Source: Xylocopa sonorina
Taxonomy: Eukaryota > Arthropoda > Insecta > Hymenoptera > Apidae
Length of the DNA: 64,000 nt
NCBI RefSeq assembly: GCF_050948175.1
Contig: NW_027490122.1
Span: forward strand, 1,426,001-1,490,000
Direction of reading: 5' to 3'
Part shown: positions 25,551 to 38,701 of the stretch, piece after piece
Numbering within the stretch: position 1 is the stretch's first letter
How the letters are laid out: each line of letters begins with the position of its first letter
Translations under genes and position numbers: made by a program
The notes under the pieces: model-generated
Told to the model about the DNA's origin: nothing
The model's input: the letters and a program-made list of their open reading frames with translations, nothing else
The model's database searches: none

Positions 25551-27376
25551 TAAGAAGCATCAGAAATCCATTGGTACGATACGTAGACATCTTCAAACGC
25601 TATTTCCTTGCAAGGAAGTGTCGCATTTACATTCATCTGAATCGTAGACGAGGAATGCATGACACTTCGCAAATCATATTATATCTTACCATGAAACACA
25701 GAAATGAGATGCGATATCGCGTTTTAAGAATCATTAGAACTCTACTGCTACGATACGCAGACATCAGCAAACGCTATTTTCTAGCGAGGAAGTGTCGCAT
25801 TCACATTCATTTGAAGTGTAGACGAGGAATACATAACACTTCGCAAATCATATTATATCTTACCATGAAACATAGGAATGAGATGCGATATCGCGTTTTA
25901 AGAATCATAAGAACACTATTTCCACGATACGTAGATATCTGCAAACGCTATATCCTTGCAAGGAAGTGTCGCATTTACATTCATTTGATGTGTAGACGAG
26001 GAATACATAACACTTCGCAAATCATATTATATCTTACCATGAAGCATAGAAATGAGATGCGATATCGCGTTTTAAGAATCTTAAGAACACTATTGCTACG
26101 ATACGTAGACATCTGCAAACGCTATTTCCTTGCAAAGAAGTGTCGCATTTACATTCATTTGATGTGTAGACGAGGAATACATAACACTTCGCAATTCATA
26201 TTATATCTTACCATGAAACATAGATATGAGATGCAATATCTCGTTTTAAGAAGCAATTGAACTCTATTGCTTCGATACGTAGACACCTGCAAACGCTATT
26301 TCCTTGCAAGGAAGTGTCGCATTTACATTCATTTGAAGCGTGGACGAGGAATACATGACACTTCGCAAATCATATTATACCTTACCATGAAACATAGAAA
26401 TGAGATGCGATATCGCGATTTAAGAAGCATCAGAAATCCATTGGTACGATACGTAGACATCTTCAAACGCTATTTCCCTGCAAGGAAGTGTCGCATTTAC
26501 ATTCATCTGAATCGTAGACGAGGAATGCATGACACTTCGCAAATCATATTATATCTTACCATGAAACATAGAAATGAGATGCGATATCGCGTTTTAAGAA
26601 TCATTAGAACTCTACTGCTACGATACGCAGACATCTGCAAACGCTATTTCCTAGCGAGGAAGTGTCGCATTCACATTCATTTGAAGTGTAGCCGAGGAAT
26701 TCATAACACTTCGCAAATCGTATTATATCTTACCATGAAACATAGAAATGAGATGCGATATCGCGTTTTAAGAAGCATCAGAAATCCATTGGTACGATAC
26801 GTAGACATCTTCAAACGCTATTTCCTTGCAAGGAAGTGTCGCATTTACATTCATCTGAATCGTAGACGAGGAATGCATGACACTTCGCAAATCATATTAT
26901 ATCTTACCATGAAACATAGAAATGAGATGCGATATCGCGTTTTAAGAATCATTAGAACTCTATTGCTACGATACGTAGACATCTGCAAATGCTATTTCCT
27001 TGCAAGGAAGTGTCGCATTTACATTCATTTGAATCGCAGACGAGGAATGCATAACACTTCGCAATGAATATTATATCTTATCATGAAACATATATATGAG
27101 ATGCAATATCTCGTTTTAAGAAGCATTTGAACTCTATTGCTTCGATACGTAGACATCTGCAAACGCTATTTCCTTGCGAGGAAGTGTCGCATTTACATTC
27201 ATTTGAAGTGTAGACGAGGAATACATAACACTTCGCAAATCATATTGTATCTTACCATGAAACATAGAAATGAGATGCGATATCGCGTTCTAAGAAGCAT
27301 TAGAACACTACTGCTACGATAGGTAGACATTTGCAAACGCTATTTCCTTGCAAGGAAGTGTCGCATTTACATTCAT

Positions 27377-27724
27377 TTGAAGCGTGGACGAGGAATACAT
27401 GACACTTCGCAAATCATATTATACCTTACCATGAAACATAGAAATGAGATGCGATATCGCGTTTTAAGAAGCATCAGAAATCCATTGGTACGATACGTAG
27501 ACATCTTCAAACGCTATTTCCTTGCAAGGAAGTGTCGCATTTACATTCATTTGAAGCGTGGACGAGGAATACATGACACTTCGCAAATCATATTATACCT
27601 TACCATGAAACATAGAAATGAGATGCGATATCGCGTTTTAAGAAGCATCAGAAATCCATTGGTACGATACGTAGACATCTTCAAACGCTATTTCCTTGCA
27701 AGGAAGTGTCGCATTTACATTCAT
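27377..27724 (+). repeat. Single-monomer tandem duplication shared with 30510-30857
   Basis: Two adjacent monomers, 27377-27550 and 27551-27724, both carry TTGAAGCGTGGACGAGG and CATCAGAAATCCATTGGTAC. The equivalent blocks at 23026 and 25463 have only one such monomer before passing to the CTGAATCGTAGACG variant. The pair reappears at 30510-30683 and 30684-30857. The simplest reading is one unequal exchange that added 174 bases, followed by block duplication. Confidence 0.75.
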
Positions 27725-28454
27725 CTGAATCGTAGACGAGGAATGCATGACACTTCGCAAATCATATTATATCTTACCATGAAACATAGAAATGAGATGC
27801 GATATCGCGTTTTAAGAATCATTAGAACTCTACTGCTACGATACGCAGACATCAGCAAACGCTATTTTCTAGCGAGGAAGTGTCGCATTCACATTCATTT
27901 GAAGTGTAGACGAGAAATACATAACACTTCGCAAATCATATTATATCTTACCATGAAACATAGGAATGAGATGCGATATCGCGTTTTAAGAAGCATTAGA
28001 ACTCTATTACTACGATACGTAGACATCTGCAAACGCTGTTTCCTTGCAAGGAAGTGTCGCATTTACATTCATTTGAATCGTAGACGAGGAATGCATAACA
28101 CTTCGCAATGAATATTATATCTTATCATGAAACATAGATATGAGATGCAATATCTCGTTTTAAGAAGCAATTGAACTCTATTGCTTCGATACGTAGACAC
28201 CTGCAAACGCTATTTCCTTGCAAGGAAGTGTCGCATTTACATTCATTTGAATCGTAGGCGAGGAATGCATAACACTTCGCAATGAATATTATATCTTATC
28301 ATGAAACATAAATATGAGATGCAATATCTCGTTCTAAGAAGCATTTGAACTCTATTGCTTCGATACGTAGACATCTGCAAACGCTATTTCCTAGCGAGGA
28401 AGTGTCGCATTCACATTCATTTGAAGTGTAGACGAGGAATACATAACTCTTCGC

Positions 28455-28455
28455 G
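28455..28455 (+). other. +1 G insertion, second shared copy
   Basis: The same CTCTTCGCGAAATC sequence as at 23408, inside the block duplicated at an offset of 5047. Upstream monomers here resemble those before 38546 rather than those before 23408, so this copy and the 38.5-kb copy share the longer match (27.8-28.8 kb with 37.9-38.9 kb). Confidence 0.85.
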
Positions 28456-31400
28456 AAATCATATTGTATCTTACCATGAAACATAGAAATGAGATGCGAT
28501 ATAGCGTTTTAAGAAGCATTAGATCTCTACTGCTACGATACGCAGACATCTGCAAACGCTATTTCCTAGCGAGGAAGTGTCACATTCACATTCATTTGAA
28601 GTGTAGACGTGGAATACATAACACTTCGCAAATCATATTATATCTTACCATGAAACATAGAAATGAGATGCGATATCGCGTTTTAAGAAGCATTAGAACT
28701 CTATTGCTTCCATACGTAGACATCTGCAAACGCTATTTCCTTGCAAGGAAGTGTCGCATTTACATTCATTTGAAGTGTAGACGAGGAATACATGATACTT
28801 CGCAAATCATATTATATCTTACCATGAAACATAGGAATGAGATGTGATATCGCGTTTTAAGAAGCATTTGAACTCTATTGCGTCGATACGTAGACATCTG
28901 CAAACGCTATTTCCTTGCAAGGAGGTGTCGCATTTACATTCATTTGATGTGTAGACGAGGAATACATGACACTTCACAAATCATATTATACCTTACCATG
29001 AAACATAGAAATGAGATGCGATATCGCGTTTTAAGAATCATAAGAACTCTATTGCTACGATACGTAGACATCTGCAAACGCTATTTCCTTGCAAGGAAGT
29101 GTCGCATTTACATTCATTTGATGTGTAGACGAGGAATACATAACACTTCGCAAATCATATTATATCTTACCATGAAGCATAGAAATGAGATGCGATATCG
29201 CGTTTTAAGAATCTTAAGAACACTATTGCTACGATACGTAGACATCTGCAAACGCTATTTCCTTGCAAAGAAGTGTCGCATTTACATTCATTTGATGTGT
29301 AGACGAGGAATACATAACACTTCGCAATTCATATTATATCTTACCATGAAACATAGATATGAGATGCAATATCTCGTTTTAAGAAGCAATTGAACTCTAT
29401 TGCTTCGATACGTAGACACATGCAAACGCTATTTCCTTGCAAGGAAGTGTCGCATTTACATTCATTTGAAGCGTGGACGAGGAATACATGACACTTCGCA
29501 AATCATATTATACCTTACCATGAAACATAGAAATGAGATGCGATATCGCGTTTTAAGAAGCATCAGAAATCCATTGGTACGATACGTAGACATCTTCAAA
29601 CGCTATTTCCTTGCAAGGAAGTGTCGCATTTACATTCATCTGAATCGTAGACGAGGAATGCATGACACTTCGCAAACCATATTATATCTTACCATGAAAC
29701 ATAGAAATGAGATGCGATATCGCGTTTTAAGAATCATTAGAACTCTACTGCTACGATACGCAGACATCTGCAAACGCTATTTCCTAGCGAGGAAGTGTCG
29801 CATTCACATTCATTTGAAGTGTAGCCGAGGAATACATAACACTTCGCAAATCGTATTATATCTTACCATGAAACATAGAAATGAGATGCGATATCGCGTT
29901 TTAAGAAGCATCAGAAATCCATTGGTACGATACGTAGACATCTTCAAACGCTATTTCCTTGCAAGGAAGTGTCGCATTTACATTCATCTGAATCGTAGAC
30001 GAGGAATGCATAACACTTCGCAAATCATATTATATCTTACCATGAAACATAGAAATGAGATGCGATATCGCGTTTTAAGAATCATTAGAACTCTATTGCT
30101 ACGATACGTAGACATCTGCAAATGCTATTTCCTTGCAAGGAAGTGTCGCATTTACATTCATTTGAATCGCAGACGAGGAATGCATAACACTTCGCAATGA
30201 ATATTATATCTTATCATGAAACATATATATGAGATGCAATATCTCGTTTTAAGAAGCATTTGAACTCTATTGCTTCGATACGTAGACATCTGCAAACGCT
30301 ATTTCCTTGCGAGGAAGTGTCGCATTTACATTCATTTGAAGTGTAGACGAGGAATACATAACACTTCGCAAATCATATTGTATCTTACCATGAAACATAG
30401 AAATGAGATGCGATATCGCGTTCTAAGAAGCATTAGAACACTACTGCTACGATAGGTAGACATTTGCAAACGCTATTTCCTTGCAAGGAAGTGTCGCATT
30501 TACATTCATTTGAAGCGTGGACGAGGAATACATGACACTTCGCAAATCATATTATACCTTACCATGAAACATAGAAATGAGATGCGATATCGCGTTTTAA
30601 GAAGCATCAGAAATCCATTGGTACGATACGTAGACATCTTCAAACGCTATTTCCTTGCAAGGAAGTGTCGCATTTACATTCATTTGAAGCGTGGACGAGG
30701 AATACATGACACTTCGCAAATCATATTATACCTTACCATGAAACATAGAAATGAGATGCGATATCGCGTTTTAAGAAGCATCAGAAATCCATTGGTACGA
30801 TACGTAGACATCTTCAAACGCTATTTCCTTGCAAGGAAGTGTCGCATTTACATTCATCTGAATCGTAGACGAGGAATGCATGACACTTCGCAAATCATAT
30901 TATATCTTACCATGAAACATAGAAATGAGATGCGATATCGCGTTTTAAGAATCATTAGAACTCTACTGCTACGATACGCAGACATCAGCAAACGCTATTT
31001 TCTAGCGAGGAAGTGTCGCATTCACATTCATTTGAAGTGTAGACGAGGAATACATAACACTTCGCAAATCATATTATATCTTATCATGAAACATAGAAAT
31101 GAGATGCGATATCGCGCTTTAAGAAGCATTAGAAAGCTATTGCTACGATACGTAGACATCTGCAAACGCTATTTCCCAGCGAGGAAGTATCGCATTCACA
31201 TTCATTTGAAGTGTAGACGAGGAATACATAACACTTCGCAAATCATGTTATATCTTACCATGAAACATAGAAATGAGATGCGATATCGCGTTTTAAGAAT
31301 CATATGAACTCTATTGCTACGATACGTAGACATCTGCAATCGCTATTTCCTAGCAAGGAAGTGTCGCATTTACATTCATTTGAAGTGTAGACGAGGAATA

Positions 31401-31487
31401 CATGATACATCGCAAATCATATTATATCTTACCATGAATCATAGAAATGAGATGCGATATCGCGTTTTAAGAAGCATTAGAACACTA

Positions 31488-31488
31488 T
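31488..31488 (+). other. -1 T deletion, first of two shared copies
   Basis: The usual ACACTATTGCTACG reads ACACTATGCTACG, one T short at about this position. The same deletion occurs at about 33575, 2087 bases later, so it predates the 12-mer duplication. The related older copies at about 515, 2777 and 6257 keep the two Ts. Confidence 0.85.
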
Positions 31489-33574
31489 GCTACGATAGGT
31501 AGACATTTGCAAACGCTATTTCCTAGCAAAGAAGTGTCGCATTTACATTCATTTGAAGTGTAGACGAGGAATACATAACACTTCGCAAATCATATTATAT
31601 CTTACCATGAAACATAGAAATGAGATGCGATATCGCCTTTTAAGAAGCATTAGAACTCTACTGCTACGATACGCAGACATCTGCAAACGCTATTTCCTTG
31701 CAAAGAAGTGTCGCATTTACATTCATTTGAAGTGTAGACGAGGAATACATAACACTTCGCAAATCATATTATATCTTACCATGAAACATAGAAATGAGAT
31801 CCGATATCGCGTTTTAAGAATCATAAGAAATCCATTGCTACGACACGTAGACATCTGCAAACGCTATTTCCTTGCAAGAAAGTGTCGCATTTACATTCAT
31901 TTGAAGTGTAGACGAGGAATACATAACACTTCCCAAATCATATTATACCTTACCATGAAACATAGAAATGAGATGCGATATCGCGTTTTAAGAAGCATTA
32001 GAACTCTACTGCTACGATACGCAGACATCTGCAAACGCTATTTCCTAGCGAGGAAGTGTCACATTCACATTCATTTGAAGTGTAGACGAGGAAGACATAA
32101 CACTTCGCAAATCATATTATATCTTACCATGAAACGTAAAAATGAGATGCAATATAGCGTTCTAAGAATCATAAGAACTCTATTGCTACGATACGTACAC
32201 ATCTGCAAACGCTATTTCCTTTCAAGGAAGTGTCGCATTTACATTCATTTGAATCGTAGACGAGGAATGCATAACACTTCGCAGATCATATTATATCTTA
32301 CCATGAAACATAGAAATGAGATGCGATGTCGCGTTTTAAGAAGCATTAGAACTCTATTGCTACGATACGTAGACATCTGCTAACGCTATTTCCTTGCAAG
32401 GAAGTGTCGCATTTACTTTCATTTGAATCGTAGACGAGGCATACATGACACTTCGCAAATCATATTATATCTTACCATGAAACGTAAAAATGAGATGCAA
32501 TATTGCGTTCTAAGAATCACAAGAACTCTAATGCTACGATACGTAGACATCTGCAAACGCTATTTCCTAGCGAGGAAGTATCGCATTCACATTCATTTGA
32601 AGTGTAGACGAGGAATACATAACACTTCGCAAATCATGTTATATCTTACCATGAAACATAGAACTGAGATGCGATATCGCGTTTTAAGATTCATATGAAC
32701 TCTATTGCTACGATACGTAGACATCTGCAAACGCTATTTCCTAGCGAGGAAGTGTCACATTCACATTCATTTGAAGTGTAGACGAGGAATACATAACACT
32801 TCGCAAATCATATTATATCTTACCATGAAACATAGAAATGAGATGCGATATCGCGTTTTAAGAAGCATTAGAACTCTATTGCTTCCATACGTAGACATCT
32901 GCAAACGCTATTTCCTTGCAAGGAAGTGTCGCATTTACATTCATTTGAAGTGTAGACGAGGAATACATGATACTTCGCAAATCATATTATATCTTACCAT
33001 GAAACATAGGAATGAGATGTGATATCGCGTTTTAAGAAGCATTTGAACTCTATTGCTTCGATACGTAGACATCTGCAAACGCTATTTCCTTGCAAGGAGG
33101 TGTCGCATTTACATTCATTTGATGTGTAGACGAGGAATACATGACACTTCGCAAATCATATTATATCTTATCATGAAACATAGAAATGAGATGCGATATC
33201 GCGCTTTAAGAAGCATTAGAAAGCTATTGCTACGATACGTAGACATCTGCAAACGCTATTTCCCAGCGAGGAAGTATCGCATTCACATTCATTTGAAGTG
33301 TAGACGAGGAATACATAACACTTCGCAAATCATGTTATATCTTACCATGAAACATAGAAATGAGATGCGATATCGCGTTTTAAGAATCATATGAACTCTA
33401 TTGCTACGATACGTAGACATCTGCAATCGCTATTTCCTAGCAAGGAAGTGTCGCATTTACATTCATTTGAAGTGTAGACGAGGAATACATGATACATCGC
33501 AAATCATATTATATCTTACCATGAATCATAGAAATGAGATGCGATATCGCGTTTTAAGAAGCATTAGAACACTA

Positions 33575-33575
33575 T
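33575..33575 (+). other. -1 T deletion, second shared copy
   Basis: The same ACACTATGCTACG sequence as near 31488. Together with that copy it offsets two of the three G insertions in the left domain. Confidence 0.85.
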
Positions 33576-34203
33576 GCTACGATAGGTAGACATTTGCAAA
33601 CGCTATTTCCTAGCAAAGAAGTGTCGCATTTACATTCATTTGAAGTGTAGACGAGGAATACATAACACTTCGCAAATCATATTATATCTTACCATGAAAC
33701 ATAGAAATGAGATGCGATATCGCCTTTTAAGAAGCATTAGAACTCTACTGCTACGATACGCAGACATCTGCAAACGCTATTTCCTTGCAAAGAAGTGTCG
33801 CATTTACATTCATTTGAAGTGTAGACGAGGAATACATAACACTTCGCAAATCATATTATATCTTACCATGAAACATAGAAATGAGATCCGATATCGCGTT
33901 TTAAGAATCATAAGAAATCCATTGCTACGACACGTAGACATCTGCAAACGCTATTTCCTTGCAAGAAAGTGTCGCATTTACATTCATTTGAAGTGTAGAC
34001 GAGGAATACATAACACTTCCCAAATCATATTATACCTTACCATGAAACATAGAAATGAGATGCGATATCGCGTTTTAAGAAGCATTAGAACTCTACTGCT
34101 ACGATACGCAGACATCTGCAAACGCTATTTCCTAGCGAGGAAGTGTCACATTCACATTCATTTGAAGTGTAGACGAGGAAGACATAACACTTCGCAAATC
34201 ATA

Positions 34204-37200
34204 TTATATCTTACCATGAAACGTAAAAATGAGATGCAATATAGCGTTCTAAGAATCATAAGAACTCTATTGCTACGATACGTACACATCTGCAAACGCT
34301 ATTTCCTTTCAAGGAAGTGTCGCATTTACATTCATTTGAATCGTAGACGAGGAATGCATAACACTTCGCAGATCATATTATATCTTACCATGAAACATAG
34401 AAATGAGATGCGATGTCGCGTTTTAAGAAGCATTAGAACTCTATTGCTACGATACGTAGACATCTGCTAACGCTATTTCCTTGCAAGGAAGTGTCGCATT
34501 TACTTTCATTTGAATCGTAGACGAGGCATACATGACACTTCGCAAATCATATTATATCTTACCATGAAACGTAAAAATGAGATGCAATATAGCGTTCTAA
34601 GAATCACAAGAACTCTAATGCTACGATACGTAGACATCTGCAAACGCTATTTCCTAGCGAGGAAGTATCGCATTCACATTCATTTGAAGTGTAGACGAGG
34701 AATACATAACACTTCGCAAATCATGTTATATCTTACCATGAAACATAGAACTGAGATGCGATATCGCGTTTTAAGATTCATATGAACTCTATTGCTACGA
34801 TACGTAGACATCTGCAAACGCTATTTCCTAGCGAGGAAGTGTCACATTCACATTCATTTGAAGTGTAGACGAGGAATACATAACACTTCGCAAATCATAT
34901 TATATCTTTCCATGAAACGTAAAAATGAGATGCAATATAGCGTTCTAAGAATCATAAGAACTCTATTGCTACGATACGTACACATCTGCAAACGCTATTT
35001 CCTTTCAAGGAAGTGTCGCATTTACATTCATTTGAATCGTAGACGAGGAATGCATAACACTTCGCAAATCATATTATATCTTACCATGAAACATAGAAAT
35101 GAGGTGCGATATCGCGTTTTAAGAAGCATTAGAACTCTATTGCTACGATACGTAGACATCTGCAAACGCTATTTCCTTGCAAGGAAGTGTCGCATTTACT
35201 TTCATTTGAATCGTAGACGAGGCATACATGACACTTCGCAAATCATATTATATCTTACCATGAAACGTAAAAATGAGATGCAATATAGCGTTCTAAGAAT
35301 CACAAGAACTCTATTGCTACGATACGTAGACATCTGCAAACGCTATTTCCTTGCAAGGAAGTGTCGCATTTACATTCATTTGAATCGTAGACGAGGAATG
35401 CATAACACTTCGCAATGAATATTATATCTTATCATGAAACATAGATATGAGATGCAATATCTCGTTTTAAGAAGCATTAGAACTCTATTGCTACGATACG
35501 TAGACATCTGCAAACGCTATTTCCTTGCAAGGAAGTGTCTCATTTACATTCATTTGATGTGTAGACGAAGAATACATAACACTTCGCAAATCACACTATA
35601 TCTTACCACGAAACATAGAAATGAGATGCGATATCGCGTTTTAAGAATCGTAAGAACTCTACTGCTACGATACGTAGACATCTGCAATCGCTATTTCCTT
35701 GCAAAGAAGTGTCGCATTTACATTCATTTGAAATGTAGACGAGGAATACATAACACTTCGCAAATCATATTATATCTTACCATGAAACATAGGAATGAGG
35801 TGCGATATCGCGTTTTAAGAAGCATTAGAACTCTATTGCTACGATACGTAGACATCTGCAAATGCTATTTCCTTGCAAGGAAGTGTCGCATTTACATTCA
35901 TTTGAATCGCAGACGAGGAATGCATAACACTTCGCAATGAATATTATATCTTATCATGAAACATATATATGAGATGCAATATCTCGTTTTAAGAAGCATT
36001 TGAACTCTATTGCTTCGATAGGTAGACATCTGCAAACGCTATTTCCTTGCGAGGAAGTGTCGCATTTACATTCATTTGAAGTGTAGACGAGGAATACATA
36101 ACACTTCGCAAATCATATTGTATCTTACCATGAAACATAGAAATGAGATGCGATATCGCGTTCTAAGAAGCATTAGAACACTACTGCTACGATAGGTAGA
36201 CATTTGCAAACGCTATTTCCTTGCAAGGAAGTGTCGCATTTACATTCATTTGAAGCGTGGACGAGGAATACATGACACTTCGCAAATCATATTATACCTT
36301 ACCATGAAACATAGAAATGAGATGCGATATCGCGTTTTAAGAAGCATCAGAAATCCATTGGTACGATACGTAGACATCTTCAAACGCTATTTCCTTGCAA
36401 GGAAGTGTCGCATTTACATTCATCTGAATCGTAGACGAGGAATGCATGACACTTCGCAAATCATATTATATCTTACCATGAAACATAGAAATGAGATGCG
36501 ATATCGCGTTTTAAGAATCATTAGAACTCTACTGCTACGATACGCAGACATCTGCAAACGCTATTTCCTAGCGAGGAAGTGTCGCATTCACATTCATTTG
36601 AAGTGTAGACGAGGAATACATAACACTTCGCAAATCATATTATATCTTACCATGAAACATAGGAATGAGATGCGATATCGCGTTTTAAGAAGCATTAGAA
36701 CTCTATTGCTACGATACGGAGACATCTGCAAACGCTGTTTCCTTGCAAGGAAGTGTCGCATTTACATTCATTTGAATCGTAGACGAGGAATGCATAACAC
36801 TTCGCAATGAATATTATATCTTATCATGAAACATAGATATGAGATGCAATATCTCGTTTTAAGAAGCAATTGAACTCTATTGCTTCGATACGTAGACACC
36901 TGCAAACGCTATTTCCTTGCAAGGAAGTGTCTCATTTACATTCATTTGAATCGTAGGCGAGGAATGCATAACACTTCGCAATGAATATTATATCTTATCA
37001 TGAAACATAAATATGAGATGCAATATGTCCTTCTAAGAAGCATTTGAACTCTATTGCTTCGATACGTAGACATCTGCAAACGCTATTTCCTAGCGAGGAA
37101 GTGTCGCATTCACATTCATTTGAAGTGTAGACGAGGAATACATAACACTTCGCAAATCATATTGTATCTTACCATGAAGCATAGAAATGAGATGCGATAT

Positions 37201-37704
37201 AGCGTTTTAAGAAGCATTAGAACTCTACTGCTACGATACGCAGACATCTGCAAACGCTATTTCCTAGCGAGGATGTGTCACATTCACATTCATTTGAAGT
37301 GTAGACGTGGAATACATAACACTTCGCAAATCATATTATATCTTACCATGAAACATAGAAATGAGATGCGATATCGCGTTTTAAGAAGCATTAGAACTCT
37401 ATTGCTTCCATACGTAGACATCTGCAAACGCTATTTCCTTGCAAGGAAGTGTCGCATTTACATTCATTTGAAGTGTAGACGAGGAATACATAACACTTCG
37501 CAAATCATATTATATCTTACCATGAAACATAGAAATGAGATGCCACATCGCGTTCTAAGAAGCATTAGAACACTACTGCTACGATAGGTAGACATTTGCA
37601 AACGCTATTTCCTTGCAAGGAAGTGTCGCATTTACATTCATTTGAAGTGTAGACGAGGAGTACATAACACTTCGCAAATCATATTATATCTTACCATGAA
37701 ACAT
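34204..37704 (+). repeat. 3.5-kb block, distal copy of 8800-12300
   Basis: The variant order equals that of 8800-12300. The match begins inside the dimer block carrying CGTAAAAATGAG and ends near 37704, where GAGATGCGATATC replaces the GAGGTGCGATATC found at 12306. The offset is a whole number of monomers because the two +1 and two -1 events between the copies cancel. Confidence 0.85.
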
Positions 37705-38545
37705 AGAAATGAGATGCGATATCGCGTTTTAAGAATCATAAGAACTCTATTGCAACGATACGTAGACATCTGCAAACGTTATTTCCTTGCAAAGAAGTGT
37801 CGCATTTACATTCATTAGAAGTGTAGATGAGGAATACATAACACTCCGCAAATCATATTATATCTTACCATGAAACATAGAAATGAGATGCGATATCGCG
37901 TTTTAAGAATCATTAGAACTCTACTGCTACGATACGCAGACATCAGCAAACGCTATTTTCTAGCGAGGAAGTGTCGCATTCACATTCATTTGAAGTGTAG
38001 ACGAGGAATACATAACACTTCGCAAATCATATTATATCTTACCATGAAACATAGGAATGAGATGCGATATCGCGTTTTAAGAAGCATTAGAACTCTATTG
38101 CTACGATACGTAGACATCTGCAAACGCTGTTTCCTTGCAAGGAAGTGTCGCATTTACATTCATTTGAATCGTAGACGAGGAATGCATAACACTTCGCAAT
38201 GAATATTATATCTTATCATGAAACATAGATATGAGATGCAATATCTCGTTTTAAGAAGCAATTGAACTCTATTGCTTCGATACGTAGACACCTGCAAACG
38301 CTATTTCCTTGCAAGGAAGTGTCGCATTTACATTCATTTGAATCGTAGGCGAGGAATGCATAACACTTCGCAATGAATATTATATCTTATCATGAAACAT
38401 AAATATGAGATGCAATATCTCGTTCTAAGAAGCATTTGAACTCTATTGCTTCGATACGTAGACATCTGCAAACGCTATTTCCTAGCGAGGAAGTGTCGCA
38501 TTCACATTCATTTGAAGTGTAGACGAGGAATACATAACTCTTCGC

Positions 38546-38546
38546 G
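38546..38546 (+). other. +1 G insertion, third shared copy
   Basis: The same CTCTTCGCGAAATC sequence. It lies 10,091 bases after the 28455 copy, which is 58 monomers minus one. This equals the effect of one insertion and the two T deletions that lie between. Confidence 0.85.
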
Positions 38547-38701
38547 AAATCATATTGTATCTTACCATGAAACATAGAAATGAGATGCGATATAGCGTTT
38601 TAAGAAGCATTAGATCTCTACTGCTACGATACGCAGACATCTGCAAACGCTATTTCCTAGCGAGGAAGTGTCACATTCACATTCATTTGAAGTGTAGACG
38701 T

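Larger units (their letters stand above)
21840..30950 (+). repeat. Family of four related blocks starting at 21840, 24277, 26191 and 29324
   Basis: Each block opens with CGCAATTCATATTATATC, then GATATGAGATGCAATATCTC, and runs through monomers with CATCTTCAAACG plus CCATTGGTACG, the CAAATGCTATTTCC variant, a TGA (22714, 25151, 27065 and 30198), a TAG stop monomer and the CAGACATCAGCAAACG variant. Offsets are 2437, 1914 and 3133 bases, that is 14 monomers +1, 11 monomers, and 18 monomers +1. The extra bases come from the duplicated G insertion. Copies 3 and 4 share one additional tandem monomer that copies 1 and 2 lack. Confidence 0.85.
31058..34908 (+). repeat. 12-monomer-minus-one HOR (2087 bp), one full and one partial unit
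   Basis: Unit 1 covers about 31058-33144. Unit 2 covers about 33145-34908, where it diverges (TATCTTTCCATGAAACG versus TATCTTACCATGAAACA at 32822). Shared marks at a 2087-base spacing include GCGCTTTAAG, the deletion in ACACTATGCTACG, CGCCTTTTAAG, GATCCGATATC, CGACACGTAG, GAGGAAGACATAAC, ATCTGCTAACGC (in-frame TAA) and GAACTGAGATG. Confidence 0.85.

Noticed and set aside
28299..28484. Antisense 61-codon frames at 28299-28484 and 38390-38575
   Set aside because: These are identical copies created by the shared G insertion shifting a stop in the antisense frame. Nothing else supports a gene.
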